A stretch of DNA of 14,700 nucleotides from JAWXUE01 sp044432865 (lineage in GTDB: Bacteria > Bacillota_I > Bacilli_A > Acholeplasmatales > Anaeroplasmataceae), in contig JAWXUF010000032.1 of the NCBI GenBank assembly GCA_044432865.1, forward strand, positions 1-14,700, in the 5' to 3' direction. A program made the position numbers and the translations under genes. Numbering within the stretch: position 1 is the stretch's first letter; every line of letters starts with the position of its first letter. The notes under the pieces are model-generated. The model saw only the letters and a program-made list of their open reading frames with translations. It was not told the DNA's origin and made no database searches. Shown piece by piece: positions 14,286 to 14,700 of this stretch.

Positions 14286-14315
14286 AAAAAATACAACCTT
14301 ATTAAAAGGTTGTAT
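14286..14315 (-). terminator. Terminator of the tRNA-Gly unit
   Basis: A 10-bp perfect stem (14291-14300 with 14306-14315) with a 5-nt loop is followed on the minus strand by U6 (A-run 14286-14291). It lies 11 bases beyond the downstream tRNA and insulates it from gltX. Confidence 0.85.
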
Positions 14316-14326
14316 AAATATTTTAA

Positions 14327-14400
14327 TGGAGCGAGTGATGAGAATCGAACTCACACAATCAGCTTGGAAGGCTGAGGTTCTACCATTAAACTACACTCGC
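14327..14400 (-). tRNA. tRNA-Gly (UCC), downstream copy
   Basis: A 74-nt cloverleaf on the minus strand. A 7-bp acceptor stem (GCGAGTG/CACTCGC) with discriminator U and encoded CCA, D-arm GTTTAATGGTAGAAC, anticodon stem TCAGC/GCTGA with loop CTTCCAA (anticodon UCC, reading GGA/GGG and probably other Gly codons by wobble) and T-loop TTCGATT. It is identical in all 74 bases to the copy at 14423-14496, and the two are 22 bp apart. Co-transcribed from the promoter at 14528-14557. Confidence 0.98.
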
Positions 14401-14422
14401 AAAACAATAATACATTTTAAAA

Positions 14423-14496
14423 TGGAGCGAGTGATGAGAATCGAACTCACACAATCAGCTTGGAAGGCTGAGGTTCTACCATTAAACTACACTCGC
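14423..14496 (-). tRNA. tRNA-Gly (UCC), upstream copy
   Basis: Same 74-nt sequence and structure as the copy at 14327-14400, with encoded CCA; first gene of the unit, about 25 nt downstream of the predicted start. A recent tandem duplication with a 96-bp period; the spacer (14401-14422) shows only a short TTTTAA match to the flanking sequence. Confidence 0.98.
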
Positions 14497-14527
14497 AAAA
14501 AGTATTTAACGTATCATTGCAATAAGA

Positions 14528-14557
14528 ATTATATCATATATCATTTTAAATTGTCAA
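14528..14557 (-). promoter_or_regulatory. Strong promoter of the tRNA-Gly pair
   Basis: On the minus strand: perfect -35 TTGACA (14552-14557), 18-bp spacer and perfect extended -10 TGATATAAT (hexamer 14528-14533). It is the only promoter in the window with a consensus -35, as expected of a stable-RNA gene. The right inverted-repeat arm begins only 25 bp upstream. Confidence 0.88.
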
Positions 14558-14582
14558 CATCTTTTTTAAAATTATTTTTTAA

Positions 14583-14700
14583 ACCTTGAATGAAAAACTA
14601 AATTCCGTTTTTTAAAAATTAATTATAGTTGTGCAATACTAACTTCCGTTATGTTAAAATAATAATATGTTCTATTATTTATTAGGCTTGTTAGGAGGAA
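14583..14700 (+). repeat. Right arm of 118-bp inverted repeat; probable mobile-element end reading outward
   Basis: Reverse complement of 3-120 with one difference at 14690. Read on the plus strand it starts ACCTTGAATGAAAAAC and continues to an extended -10 TGTTAAAAT (hexamer 14655-14660) and RBS TTAGGAGGAA at the very end, so the gene it serves would begin just past 14700. The homology boundary at 14583 is probably the element's terminus, 25 bp from the -35 of the tRNA promoter. Confidence 0.6.

Noticed and set aside
14326..14589. Plus-strand ORF of 87 codons with an internal repeat (MRIELTQSAW)
   Set aside because: This is the antisense translation of the two identical tRNA-Gly genes, a well-known spurious ORF; the protein repeat is just the tRNA duplication.
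1..14700. The whole window as one composite transposon or phage-like element with 118-bp terminal repeats
   Set aside because: The interior is conserved housekeeping (gltX, ackA, rlmCD, tRNA-Gly, cvfB) with Bacillus-like synteny and no transposase, integrase or structural gene. Outward-facing expression signals fit two flanking copies better.
1..14700. CRISPR array or defence island
   Set aside because: No series of short direct repeats with regular spacers was seen, and no nuclease, helicase or Cas-like gene; the only repeats are the end arms, the tRNA pair and short inverted repeats.

Overview
The window is a strongly AT-rich stretch of chromosomal, mostly housekeeping DNA from a low-GC Gram-positive bacterium (Bacillota). 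The best match is class Bacilli in the broad sense, near the Erysipelotrichia / RF39 / Mollicutes-like lineages. Supporting signs are AGGTGAT-type Shine-Dalgarno sites, a ytfI-ytfJ-ytxK-ackA order recalling Bacillus subtilis (which has tpx inserted), a clostridial-style GltX with an N-terminal extension, CvfB, YidD and RlmCD. The standard bacterial code is used: Trp is TGG, and TGA is the stop of the yihY-like gene. A PdaA-type deacetylase and a YtfJ/GerW protein suggest a walled or formerly walled lineage with spore-former ancestry; that is inference. The exact taxon cannot be fixed from the sequence.

Layout, left to right. (1) 1-120 is one arm of a 118-bp, 117/118-identical inverted repeat whose other arm is 14583-14700. 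Each arm carries an outward-facing extended -10 and a strong RBS at the window edge. The simplest reading is that the window lies between two oppositely oriented copies of one mobile element. (2) 121-307 holds a weak promoter and a bidirectional terminator. (3) 308-1054 is a membrane-anchored YiiX-like cysteine hydrolase. (4) 1129-4085 is a two-gene operon of a GT8 glycosyltransferase and an unrecognised 698-residue protein. (5) 4359-5702 is rlmCD on the plus strand, convergent with (6) two paralogous 95-residue membrane proteins, each with its own promoter. (7) 6502-8045 is a PdaA-like deacetylase coupled by ATGA overlap to a YihY/BrkB membrane protein, probably read through from (8) ytxK-ackA. 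(9) 10280-11185 is ytfI-ytfJ, divergent from (10) yidD. (11) yidD converges on and overlaps cvfB, the last gene of a gltX - 45-aa protein - cvfB operon. (12) Two identical tandem tRNA-Gly(UCC) genes follow, driven by a near-consensus promoter right beside the right-hand repeat.

The genes cover translation and RNA (gltX, tRNA-Gly, rlmCD, cvfB), acetate/ATP metabolism (ackA) and the envelope (yidD, PdaA-like, YihY-like, YiiX-like, GT8). No defence system, CRISPR array or prophage is visible. The points most worth a second look are the inverted repeat, the GT8/698-aa pair, the small membrane-protein paralogs, the hidden 45-aa gene, the eroded catalytic motif in the YtxK-like protein, and promoters that place transcription starts at the Shine-Dalgarno site.
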